A DNA stretch of 9,333 nucleotides from Deltaproteobacteria bacterium (GTDB taxonomy: Bacteria; Desulfobacterota; Desulfobacteria; Desulfobacterales; JAFDCJ01): the NCBI GenBank assembly GCA_024277475.1, contig JAJRVC010000660.1, forward strand, positions 1 through 9,333, written 5' to 3'. This document shows positions 1 to 6,655 of this stretch, one piece after another. Under the pieces are notes generated by a model. It made no database searches, was not told where the DNA came from, and saw only the letters and a program-made list of their open reading frames with translations. How positions within the stretch are numbered: the first letter of the stretch is position 1; each line of letters begins with the position of its first letter. The position numbers and the translations under genes are program-made.

Positions 1-1
1 A

Positions 2-298
2 GATATGAGACGCGGGTTCCCCGGGCTTTCTGCTCTTGTGGAGAAGCAGTTAAAATCTGATCCTTACTGCAGTCATCTGTTTGTCTTCCGGGGGAAGAAA
101 GGGGATTTGATCAAAATCATCTGGTGGGATGGGCAGGGGGCTTGCCTGTTTTCAAAGCGTCTGGAATATGGCCGCTTCGTTTGGCCGTCTGCCAAAGAAG
201 GTAAAATTATTCTAACACCGGCACAATTATCAATGTTACTGGAAGGAATTGACTGGCGCATACCCCGGCGGACATGGCAGCCTCTTGCGGCAGAATAA
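2..298 (+). CDS. tnpB: IS66 accessory protein TnpB (IS66 Orf2-like), 5' end outside window
   Basis: TnpB is one of the small accessory proteins of IS66 elements needed with TnpC for transposition; its biochemical role is not settled. The frame is already open at position 2, giving Asp-Met-Arg-Arg-Gly-Phe, which matches the family's conserved 'DMRKGFDGL' region. The true start is therefore upstream and the Met at 5 is internal; family members are about 110-120 residues and roughly the first 15-20 are missing here. Further family hallmarks are 'LFVFRGKKGDLIKIIWWDGQG', seen in part at residues 26-46 counted from Met 5, then 'LEYGRFVWP', and a C-terminal 'LLEGIDWR'. The stop is TAA at 296-298, 70 bp before tnpC. 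No damage is visible in the part that can be seen. Confidence 0.9.
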   Translation, partial: DMRRGFPGLSALVEKQLKSDPYCSHLFVFRGKKGDLIKIIWWDGQGACLFSKRLEYGRFVWPSAKEGKIILTPAQLSMLLEGIDWRIPRRTWQPLAAE

Positions 299-368
299 TG
301 GTGTAAAATAAGGGGATATCGGGCATTTTCCGGTTCTTTTATGAGGTCTGATCTGCTATATAATAGCT

Positions 369-953
369 ATGTTAAATGACCTTAAAAACTTGCCCGATGA
401 TGCCGATGAACTGAAAGCCATCATTGCCGGTTTAGCGGCTGATATTAATTCCAAAACTTTTCTCATTGAGAAATTAAAGCATCAATTATCCGGCTTGCGC
501 AGACAGAATTTTGGCACCAGTTCAGAAGCCCTTGATCAGCTTGAGTTAGTGTTGGAATGTGAGGAAATCGCAGCGGCAGCGGATCAGCCCCGGGAAACAG
601 AATCCTCTCCTGAGAAACGACTGCAACCAAAACGCAAACCTTTGCCCGGTCACCTGCCGCGGGATGAACAGGTCATCTCTCCTGAACTGGCTACGGGCGG
701 GGCTTGTGACGGGTGCGGCGGCAAGCTTAAAACCCTTGGTGAAGATATTACCGAAGAGTTGGAATATATTCCCGGCCGTTTCCGGGTAAATCGCTTTGTA
801 CGCCCCAAATTAGCCTGCACATGCTGTGACAAAATCCATCAGGCTCCCATGCCGTCGCGTCCAATCCACCGGGGCAGACCGGGACCGGGTCTCCTGTCCC
901 ATATATTGGTATCAAAATACGCCGATCATTTACCCCTGTACCGGTTATGTTGA
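369..953 (+). pseudogene. tnpC: IS66 transposase TnpC, 5' fragment (DNA-binding and zinc-finger half), truncated by RIT insertion
   Basis: This is the N-terminal part of the IS66 DDE transposase. Residues about 12-45 form a Leu-rich helical segment followed by 'LRRQNFGTSSE', the usual coiled-coil and helix-turn-helix start of TnpC. A charged linker follows (about 75-95). Two Cys pairs (C113/C116 and C150/C153) make the IS66 zinc-binding region. The fragment then runs through 'SKYADHLPLYR' to position 944. After that the reading frame enters inserted DNA, adds Leu-Cys and stops at 951-953. The natural continuation (Gln-Ser-Gln-Ile-Phe) resumes at 4374. The fragment lacks every catalytic residue, so it could at most bind DNA. 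The start at 369 is the first Met giving a family-like N terminus; no strong ribosome-binding site precedes it. A TATAAT-like stretch at 359-364 may be chance. Confidence 0.9.
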
Positions 954-964
954 TGTCAACATAA
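945..964. repeat. 20-bp palindrome at the left RIT boundary only
   Basis: The sequence TTATGTTGATGTCAACATAA has two perfect 9-bp arms (TTATGTTGA and TCAACATAA) around a TG centre. It lies exactly between the last intact tnpC codon (942-944) and the first base of the left inverted repeat (965). No equivalent exists at the right end, where the repeat abuts tnpC directly. Its arms share TTATGTTG with the sites inside the 97-bp repeats. It cannot belong to the original tnpC, because it introduces a stop codon. It could be a recombinase core-type site or sequence carried from an earlier location; the function is inferred. Confidence 0.8.
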
Positions 965-1061
965 ACGATGATATGTTGCGCACAGGATTATGTTGCGGAG
1001 GCTTGGATTCTCCTTGATAGACCTTCCTTCTGTCGTAATCTCCGCAACATAGTCTTTTGCA
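965..1061. repeat. Left terminal inverted repeat of the RIT element (97 bp)
   Basis: This stretch matches the reverse complement of 4277-4373 at 94 of 97 positions; the differences are at 970, 981 and 986, all near the outer end. It contains an internal inverted pair, TATGTTGCGGAG (989-1000) and CTCCGCAACATA (1040-1051), 39 bp apart. A further outer copy, ATATGTTGCG, lies at 971-980. These are the likely binding sites of the Rit recombinases. The ritC stop at 1063 lies just inside the repeat's inner edge. Confidence 0.92.
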
Positions 1062-1062
1062 G

Positions 1063-2053
1063 TTAAATTGCATTCAGGAATGCAATCACACCTTTGTCCT
1101 CTTTCCAAGGTCGGTCTGCGCTGACGGTTCCAGCCTCGCACAGTGCCATTGCTTTCGCCTTCATCTCGAGATCTATTTCGGCGTAGATGTTGGTCGTATC
1201 GAGGCTGACATGTCCGAGCCATGCACGGATGGTGTTGAGATCGACACCGGCCTGTAGCAGATGACAAGCACTTGTGTGACGGATCACGTGCGGCGTGATC
1301 GCCCTTGCAGCAAGCGTTGGTACGTGTGCCGCGCATCGTCCAACGAGCCGATATTCCGAATCGTGTATAGCGCTTACGATGGCGGCTGAGGAAGACAGGC
1401 ACACTGTTTGCTCGTCCCTGAACGAGTGCCCCAAGCGCATCCACCGTGCGCGGCCACAGGGGGCATTGGCGGATTTTGTCGCCCTTGCCGCAGAGGGTAA
1501 CCAACGCATGCCCGTCGCGCCGACCGATCTGGAGATCGCTAACCTGCAATCTTGTTGCCTCCGAGACACGCGCCCCTGTGTTGTAGAGGAAGAGCAGCAA
1601 GGCGTTTTCGGTATAGCCCCGCAGCGTCTTGGGGTCAGGAACTGCGATTAAGGCCTCCATCTCATTCCTGGTCATCCATGATATCGGCTGTTGTGCCGCC
1701 TTCTTCGTTGCGATAGCGCGGATCTGCCCACACCAGGCGACACGGGCCGGATCACGGCTGGCGACGAAGCGGGCAAAGGACCGGATTGCCGTCAGGCGTT
1801 GATTACGGGTCTGTACCGAACAGCTGCGGTCCTCTTCGAGATGGGCAAGGAACTGCAGCACCCGTGGCGGAGTGATATCTTCGACATCCAGACGATCCAC
1901 TGGTTTGCGGGCCTTGGCGCTCATAAATGGTAGCAGTAGCTTGAAACTGTCACGGTAGCTCTTTTGCGTGTTGCGGGCGAGACAGCGCTCGGTGACGATG
2001 TAATCGGCCAGGAACCGTCGGAGCCAGGGGCCAAGTGTGCGAGGTTCACGCAT
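1063..2053 (-). pseudogene. ritC: Third RIT tyrosine recombinase (RitC), frameshifted
   Basis: This is a phage-integrase/XerD-like tyrosine recombinase. The first frame supplies a SAM-like N-terminal domain ('LARNTQKSYRDSFKLLLPF') and the start of the catalytic domain, with the first catalytic Arg in 'GARVSEAT' and the Lys in 'GKGDK'. The frame is lost just after 'YTRFGI'. The family-like sequence resumes in another frame as 'YRLVGRCAAHVPTL', followed by 'HVIRHT', 'WLGHVSLDTTNIYAE' (second His and nucleophile Tyr), ending at 1063. The break is at ATAT (1351-1354) and fits loss of one AT unit; about 330 residues would be encoded if repaired. The start at 2053 is preferred over the ATG at 2065 because GGAGG lies 5 nt upstream; it overlaps ritB by 8 nt. 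Read without repair, the first frame runs on through the left repeat to 956. Assembly error is the main alternative to true inactivation. Confidence 0.85.
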
Positions 2054-2996
2054 GGCACCCTCCATTGACGTAGCGGTCGAAGCAGACCGACGCTTCGTGT
2101 AAGAGTTCCGGCGTCATAGACAGATAGACACTTGTGTCGTCCAGCTTGGCGTGGCCGAGATATGTCGAGAGCGCTGGCAATAATCGTTGCACATCTGCTC
2201 CTTCGCGGTACCAGGACGTCAGCCGATGCACGGCCGCAGTGTGGCGTAGGGCGTGCAGACACGGGGCGCGCCGACCATCATCCTTGCGGCTGATTCCGAC
2301 GGTCTTGAGCAGCTGATTAAACGCATAATCAACATTGTACTTCCTCACCTGTGTTCCGTCGCGGTTTGCAAGGAAGGCGGATTCTGTCCCTTCAGATAGC
2401 GGACGGTCCGAACGTCTTTCGGCATAGGCCCTAAGGGCGCTGGCGAGCTGCGGAGCAACGGGAACAAGGCGGCTCTTGTAAAATTTGGTGTTCCGCACCG
2501 TCAGTACGGCGTCCGCAAGGTCGACATCCCTTATGGTTAGGTGGAGCGCCTCGCTGGTTCTCAGACCAGCCCCGTACAGGATTAAGAGCAGTATACGGAA
2601 TGTATCGGCATCGAGCCGGATAGCACGCCTGCGGCTGATATCAATGGCTTTGATCAGGCGCTGCAGTTCCTCGCGGGAGTAGATGTAAGACGGGGCCGAT
2701 AGCTGCTGTTTTGGCTCTTCGTCCGCCGCTGGCAGCGGCGACCGGGCGGCGTAACCGCGGCTGATCGCATAACGGTAAAATCCGGCGAGGGCACCATATT
2801 TGTTAGCGCGAGAACGGGTGAGCGGTCCGGTTCCGGCGAGGAATTTGCGTATCTCTTTTTCTGTCACGGCATCACAGCGCACCTGCTCAGGGACATTCTT
2901 ACAAAATTGGTACAATGTGCGTGCGCTCGTAATGAAGCGGGCGCCATGGGCCCGCTGCCACGCTACATAGTTGTCAATCGCGTCGTGGAGAATCAT
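2046..2996 (-). CDS. ritB: Second RIT tyrosine recombinase (RitB)
   Basis: This is a 316-residue site-specific tyrosine recombinase that would cut and rejoin DNA through a covalent phosphotyrosine. The N-terminal part (about 1-90) is the SAM-like core-binding domain. The catalytic domain (about 105-310) carries R146 in 'GLRTSEAL', a Lys at 171 or 174 in 'NTKFYKSRLVPV', H248 and R251 in 'HALRHT', H282 in 'YLGHAKL', and the nucleophile Y291 in 'TSVYLSM'. The full set is present, so the enzyme appears intact. A stretch between HxxR and the last His ('SWYREGADVQRLLPALSTYLGH') is longer than in XerC/D. Its ATG overlaps the ritA stop (ATGA, 2993-2996) and its 3' end overlaps ritC, implying one transcript and coupled translation. 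The symbol follows the RIT convention of gene order. Confidence 0.87.
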   Translation of the reverse strand: MILHDAIDNYVAWQRAHGARFITSARTLYQFCKNVPEQVRCDAVTEKEIRKFLAGTGPLTRSRANKYGALAGFYRYAISRGYAARSPLPAADEEPKQQLSAPSYIYSREELQRLIKAIDISRRRAIRLDADTFRILLLILYGAGLRTSEALHLTIRDVDLADAVLTVRNTKFYKSRLVPVAPQLASALRAYAERRSDRPLSEGTESAFLANRDGTQVRKYNVDYAFNQLLKTVGISRKDDGRRAPCLHALRHTAAVHRLTSWYREGADVQRLLPALSTYLGHAKLDDTSVYLSMTPELLHEASVCFDRYVNGGCHA

Positions 2997-4225
2997 AACA
3001 GCCCCTCCAGATTAATTTCGGCAACCTCGCGGAGAATATCGAGCTGCACCTTGGCATAGACTGAGGTGGCCGCTACACTTCGATGGCCGAGATAGTCGCC
3101 GACCGCCTTCATCGACAGTCCCTGATCAAGGAGATGTTGAGCGGCGGCGTGGCGCAGCGCATGCGGACCGCGACGTTTGCCGGTAATCCCGAGGCGTTTA
3201 ACACGGGTGCAGACAATCGCCTTTATCACTCCCCGGCTAAGTGGCTTGATCGGAGCCCTCATCGTCAGGAACAGCCTGCGTTCGGGGTGCGCGGGACGCA
3301 CTTCGCGCAGATAGCGCAGGATCGATTGCCCGACGCCTCGTGAGAGCGGATAGAGGTGCGTGCGCCCGGGCTTGGGGCAACGCACTTGTAACATATCCTT
3401 CTCCCAGTCCAGATCACTGAGCTTAAGGACACTGACTTCACCGGCGCGCAGACCGTAGGTGATGAGCAGCATCAGGATCGCCCGGGCGCGTATGTCGTAG
3501 GGGCCGCCGCCCTCAGTGGTGGCGAGCAGGCGGATGACCTCGTCTCGGCTCAATCCTTTCGGAATCGTTTCGCCGGGATAACGCCGGGGCGGCATTATCC
3601 CGTCGGCCAGGCCCAGCCTGGACCAACCCTGCTGTTCGGCAAACCGGAAGAAACGACGGAGTTGCTGCGCATAAAGATGGATCGTTGATCGACTGTAACC
3701 GCGCGCGTGATAACGCGCGATGAACTGATCGATCATAGTGATCTCGACTGATGCCAGATCGGCGCCTCTCTCGTCCAGCCAGAAGAAAAAGCAATTGACA
3801 GTTCGGCTGCATCCTTCGAGCGTAGCATCAGACCATCCGTTCTCTGAAGACATACGGGCTGCAAAGGTTGTAACCTCCTGCGCATGGGCGTGACTCGGCG
3901 CTTCTGGTTCCTCAAGCCAGCCCAGAAAGCGCATCCATCGCTCAGTGTGATTGAAGAACCGTCGCTGTGCATGAGGTCGTGATTTGTATTCCTCAGCCAA
4001 AGACCATTGCCTGAATCGGGCCTCAATTTTGCCCAGATTCAAATCATCATCCTGCAAATCGAGAATATGCACAAGCTTCAGTTGATGGGAGGCAATCTTG
4101 CACAGTGTCTCAGGCTTGATGCCGATTTGCTCACAATGGGCAAGGTAGCGGAGCCGCTCCTGAAGCAATGGTGCAGAACGATACTGCATGATTGTAGACG
4201 GTCGGGTGAAAATAAGTTCAAACAT
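2993..4225 (-). CDS. ritA: First RIT tyrosine recombinase (RitA)
   Basis: This is a 410-residue tyrosine recombinase and the first gene of the trio. It is larger than XerC/D (about 300 residues) because of an N-terminal extension of roughly 110 residues ahead of the SAM-like domain (about 115-200). The catalytic domain begins near 225 and keeps all key residues: R260 in 'YGLRAGEV', K285 in 'CPKPGRTH', H355 and R358 in 'HALRHA', H381 in 'YLGHRSV', and the nucleophile Y390 in 'TSVYAKV'. The start at 4225 is supported by AAGGAA 8 nt upstream; the ATG at 4189 is less favoured. The gene begins 51 bp inside the right inverted repeat, so any promoter lies in or next to that repeat and could be controlled by Rit proteins bound there (inference). 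It overlaps ritB by 4 nt. Confidence 0.87.
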   Translation of the reverse strand: MFELIFTRPSTIMQYRSAPLLQERLRYLAHCEQIGIKPETLCKIASHQLKLVHILDLQDDDLNLGKIEARFRQWSLAEEYKSRPHAQRRFFNHTERWMRFLGWLEEPEAPSHAHAQEVTTFAARMSSENGWSDATLEGCSRTVNCFFFWLDERGADLASVEITMIDQFIARYHARGYSRSTIHLYAQQLRRFFRFAEQQGWSRLGLADGIMPPRRYPGETIPKGLSRDEVIRLLATTEGGGPYDIRARAILMLLITYGLRAGEVSVLKLSDLDWEKDMLQVRCPKPGRTHLYPLSRGVGQSILRYLREVRPAHPERRLFLTMRAPIKPLSRGVIKAIVCTRVKRLGITGKRRGPHALRHAAAQHLLDQGLSMKAVGDYLGHRSVAATSVYAKVQLDILREVAEINLEGLL

Positions 4226-4276
4226 AATCTTGTTTCCTTGTTGTTATTGGAAACTGGATTATGACAACAGATGTGA

Positions 4277-4373
4277 TGCAAAAGACTATGTTGCGGAGAT
4301 TACGACAGAAGGAAGGTCTATCAAGGAGAATCCAAGCCTCCGCAACATAATTCTGTACGCAACATATTATCGT
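4277..4373. repeat. Right terminal inverted repeat of the RIT element (97 bp)
   Basis: This is the reverse-complement partner of 965-1061. Its internal sites are TATGTTGCGGAG (4287-4298), CTCCGCAACATA (4338-4349) and the outer copy CGCAACATAT (4358-4367). It directly adjoins tnpC codon Gln at 4374. Read rightward it is open in the tnpC frame, so translation could pass through it into the tnpC 3' fragment. Confidence 0.92.
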
Positions 4374-5332
4374 CAAAGCCAGATATTTGCCCGTGAGAAG
4401 GTCGAGATCGACCGCTCCACACTTGCCGGTTGGGTTGGCGCATCAGCCACGTTGTTGGAGCCGTTGGCTGAAGCCATAGGCCAACATGTCAAGGCAGGAC
4501 AGGCGATCTTTGCCGATGATACGACGGTTCAGGTTCAGGCCCCCAAAACAGGCAAAGCCAAAACAGGACGCTTCTGGACTTACGTGCGCGATGAAAGGCC
4601 TTGGGCTGGAGACACATCTCCTGCGGTATATTATCGCTATACGCTTGATCGGGGAGGCAAATGGCCCGCTGAACATCTGGCGGATTATAAAGGCTGGATG
4701 CATGCGGATGGTTATACCGGCTTCAATAAACTTTACGACAAAGGCAAGGTGACAGAAATGGCCTGTATGGCGCATGTACGTCGAAAGTTCTTTGATATCC
4801 ATAAATCCCAAGGATCAGATATATCCGCCGAGGCCCTGAAACGGATCGCTGAACTCTATAAAGTTGAAGAATGCGCAAGGGGTAAGCCTCCGAAAGAGCG
4901 CAGAGAAATCAGGCAGGCCAGAGCCAAACCACTCTTTGAAGATTTGGAAGCCTGGCTGCAAACCCGATTGAACGCTTGTAAATCTGGCAAGCTACCCTCG
5001 CCGGGGCCATTCGCTATGCTCTTTCACGCATGAAACGTATGACGCCTTATCTGGAGCATGGTTTTCTGGAACTGGATAATAATACTGCCGAGCGGTCTAT
5101 CCGGCCTATTGCCATTGGCCGCAAGAATTATCTTTTTATGGGGTCTGACCAGGGTGTAAAATCTTCGGCCATTGCCTATACACTCATCGAAACGGCCAAG
5201 CTTAATGGCGTTGACCCGCAAGCCTTGCTCACAGATGTCCTTAGCCGTATCGCAGATCACAAGATCAACCGCGTCGATGAACTCCTCCCCTGGAATTTTA
5301 ACCAACAAACCCGGATGGAAAGCGCAGCATGA
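4374..5332 (+). pseudogene. tnpC: IS66 transposase TnpC, 3' fragment (catalytic half), with a frameshift
   Basis: This continues the transposase interrupted at 944, starting 'QSQIFAREKVEIDRSTLAGW'. It holds the RNase H-like DDE catalytic core: the first Asp in 'FADDTTV' (codon 4515), the second in 'HADGYTGF' (4707), and the Glu in '[10 protein letters not shown]' (5090). Between the second Asp and the Glu the frame shifts by one base. One frame ends in a stop at 5031-5033, while the family-like sequence '[19 protein letters not shown]' is read in the other frame. The switch falls at CCC (4995-4997) and fits loss of one C. The 3' frame then runs to the TGA at 5330-5332. An open frame starting at 4188 reads through the RIT right repeat into this fragment. 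Combined with the RIT insertion, no complete transposase can be made. Confidence 0.9.
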
Positions 5333-5904
5333 GTATCATCGAATTGAAAATCACATTGGACTATGTCTCTCCAACAGTGACGAGAACCCTTAAGGTTCCT
5401 CTTAATATTCGCCTTGATCGACTTCACCTGACCATTCAGGCTGCTATGGGCTGGGATAACTGCCACCTTTATGAGTTTATGGCCGCAAATATTGGTTGGA
5501 GGGTGCCAGATCCGGATTTTGGCAGCGATATATTGCCTGCTCACAAGACCACATTACGGGACGTGATAGAAGATACTGGCATCCAAAGTCTGAATTATAT
5601 TTATGACTTTGGTGACGGTTGGGATCATCAAATCAAGTTGGGCAAAATTACCAGTCCTGTACCGGGCGAACTTTACCCAAAGCCTATCGCATTATCCGGA
5701 AAATGCCCGCCTGAAGATGTTGGTGGTCCTCCCGGGTATGAAAATTTTCTGGAAGCAATTGCCGACCCGAAACATCCTGAACATGAGGATATTATGGAAT
5801 GGTATGGCTCAGACTTCGACCCAAATACCCCCGACACTGATGAGTTGAAGCTGGAAGTTCTAAAATTAGCCAAAAAATGGAAACCCCGGAAATCAAAAAA
5901 ATAG
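5329..5904 (+). CDS. pRiA4b ORF-3-like protein, IS66 passenger gene
   Basis: This 191-residue protein belongs to the plasmid pRiA4b ORF-3-like family, recognised by the N-terminal '[22 protein letters not shown]', the '[13 protein letters not shown]' segment (39-51), '[11 protein letters not shown]' (92-102), and the '[19 protein letters not shown]' block (126-144). The family's biochemical function is unknown. No signal peptide or membrane segment is visible, so it should be cytoplasmic. The C terminus is Lys-rich. The ATG overlaps the tnpC stop (ATGA, 5329-5332), so it was probably translated with the transposase. It lies inside the IS, before the terminal repeat, which makes it a passenger carried by the element. 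Unlike tnpC, it shows no damage. A role in IS regulation or target choice is possible but unsupported. Confidence 0.87.
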   Translation: MSIIELKITLDYVSPTVTRTLKVPLNIRLDRLHLTIQAAMGWDNCHLYEFMAANIGWRVPDPDFGSDILPAHKTTLRDVIEDTGIQSLNYIYDFGDGWDHQIKLGKITSPVPGELYPKPIALSGKCPPEDVGGPPGYENFLEAIADPKHPEHEDIMEWYGSDFDPNTPDTDELKLEVLKLAKKWKPRKSKK

Positions 5905-5942
5905 AAAAACCGTCTTTCCATATCAAATATAGAATAAGTCAA

Positions 5943-5966
5943 GGGGGGTCGTGGGCAACCGCTTAC
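5943..5966. repeat. IS66 right terminal inverted repeat
   Basis: On the bottom strand the end reads GTAAGCGGTTGCCC and continues inward through ACGACCCCCC. The GTAAGC tip is typical for IS66-family ends. It lies 38 bp after the passenger gene. The left partner is outside the window, so the inner limit of the repeat cannot be confirmed. Confidence 0.8.
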
Positions 5967-6655
5967 TCAGCATCTAGTGCTAACTATTTAGAAGCAGTTG
6001 ACTTGCGTACGGTTTTTTGTCTCATCTTCATTCCTTATAACGATTAGGATGAACCAAAAACCCTCCAATATCAAATACTACTATTTACCCGGAAATCTCA
6101 CGAGGATTTTTTTGGCTGATATTTTTCCTATCCGCGAACATTTTCCCGGGAGTTTTCTCGTTTTTGGGTGTCAATAAGCATTTAAAATTGACCCGGCATT
6201 GGCATTTAACACCCTTCTGGCTCAAATCATGGTTAACTATATGAAACGAAGTAGTTTTTCCTTCAGGTACCAATTGGCCGCGCGGCGTGGGGTCATATTG
6301 GTGTTATGTCCGTATTTGGGCAAAATGGTGAAAAATTTAAGTTATGGAATTTTATGTAATTCTGAAGCTTTCATGATTGGATTTACATGACCAAAAAATT
6401 TCACCGGATGATACGATTTAAACAGCATGACCTTCTTGCTTTAGAAGCCACTGCAGGGGCCTGGGACTATCTCTTCCTGCACATGATACAGTTTACCCTT
6501 AATCTCTTTTTATCATTGGCTATTCTAAATATTTCATATAATTAGTTTACATGAAAAGCCCCACGGGTTCGTATAATTCTACAATAAGATTTGCGTTTAT
6601 TTTAATTATAAGTAAGACTCGCCTTAAATATAGCGAACTTTAATAAGGTAATATA
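5967..6655. other. 689-bp AT-rich stretch without a convincing gene
   Basis: No open frame here shows a recognisable protein family. The best small candidate, ATG 6387 to TAG 6545 (52 codons, starting Met-Thr-Lys-Lys-Phe-His and with a hydrophobic C-terminal half), has no clear ribosome-binding site. A 49-bp inverted structure at 6166-6214 (GGGTGTCAA and TTAACACCC arms) encloses an AAATTGACCC motif and may be an old insertion-sequence end. Just before tetR there is a TATAAT at 6572-6577, but no well-spaced -35 box. The first 8 bp (5967-5974) are the presumed IS66 target duplication. Confidence 0.6.

Larger units (their letters stand above)
945..4373 (-). mobile_element. RIT (recombinase-in-trio) element inserted in IS66 tnpC
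   Basis: Three consecutive, overlapping genes for three different tyrosine recombinases are bounded by 97-bp inverted repeats. This is the defining layout of RIT elements. The limits follow from the interrupted gene: tnpC codons end Leu-Tyr-Arg at 944 and resume Gln-Ser-Gln at 4374, exactly the family consensus order, so 945-4373 (3429 bp, a multiple of three) is foreign. The Arg codons (CGG at 942 and CGT at 4371) share CG, so the crossover could lie up to one codon to the left. No target duplication is seen. A 20-bp palindrome is included at the left end only. The block is visibly richer in GC than the sequence on either side. Whether it is still mobile is doubtful, because ritC is frameshifted. 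Confidence 0.88.
1..5966 (+). mobile_element. IS66-family insertion sequence, left end outside window, interrupted by a RIT element
   Basis: The order tnpB, tnpC, passenger gene, terminal repeat is the IS66-family layout; tnpA and the left inverted repeat would lie upstream of the window. The right end is called at 5966 because the bottom strand from there reads GTAAGCGGTTGCCC, and IS66 ends characteristically begin GTAAGC. IS66 elements usually make 8-bp target duplications, so the flanking TCAGCATC (5967-5974) should recur just outside the unseen left end. The element is inactive as it stands, because tnpC is split by a 3429-bp insertion and carries a further frameshift. Without the insertion the visible part would be about 2.5 kb. 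Confidence 0.88.

Noticed and set aside
965..1061. Internal repeats as a CRISPR array
   Set aside because: There are only a few short copies in mixed orientation, no regular spacers and no cas genes; they are parts of terminal repeats.
956..1062. C-terminal extension of the 369-codon ritC first frame through the left repeat as a genuine part of RitC
   Set aside because: It lacks the HxxR and Tyr motifs, which are present in the alternative frame ending at 1063; the tail is repeat sequence read after a frameshift.
3702..3719. CGCGCGT and ACGCGCG inverted repeat as a regulatory hairpin
   Set aside because: It lies inside ritA and is explained by Ala and Arg codons in GC-rich coding sequence; there is no associated signal.
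1063..4225. Integron or XerCD-dif mobile module
   Set aside because: The three recombinases are different from each other, overlap in one operon and are bounded by long inverted repeats; there are no cassette sites or 28-bp dif-like site, so a RIT element fits better.
6199..6390. 63-codon open frame starting at 6199
   Set aside because: The composition looks non-coding, the start is weak, and it partly overlaps the orphan inverted structure.
6387..6545. 52-codon open frame as a small membrane protein gene
   Set aside because: There is no ribosome-binding site, no recognisable family and no partner gene; a run this short is expected by chance.
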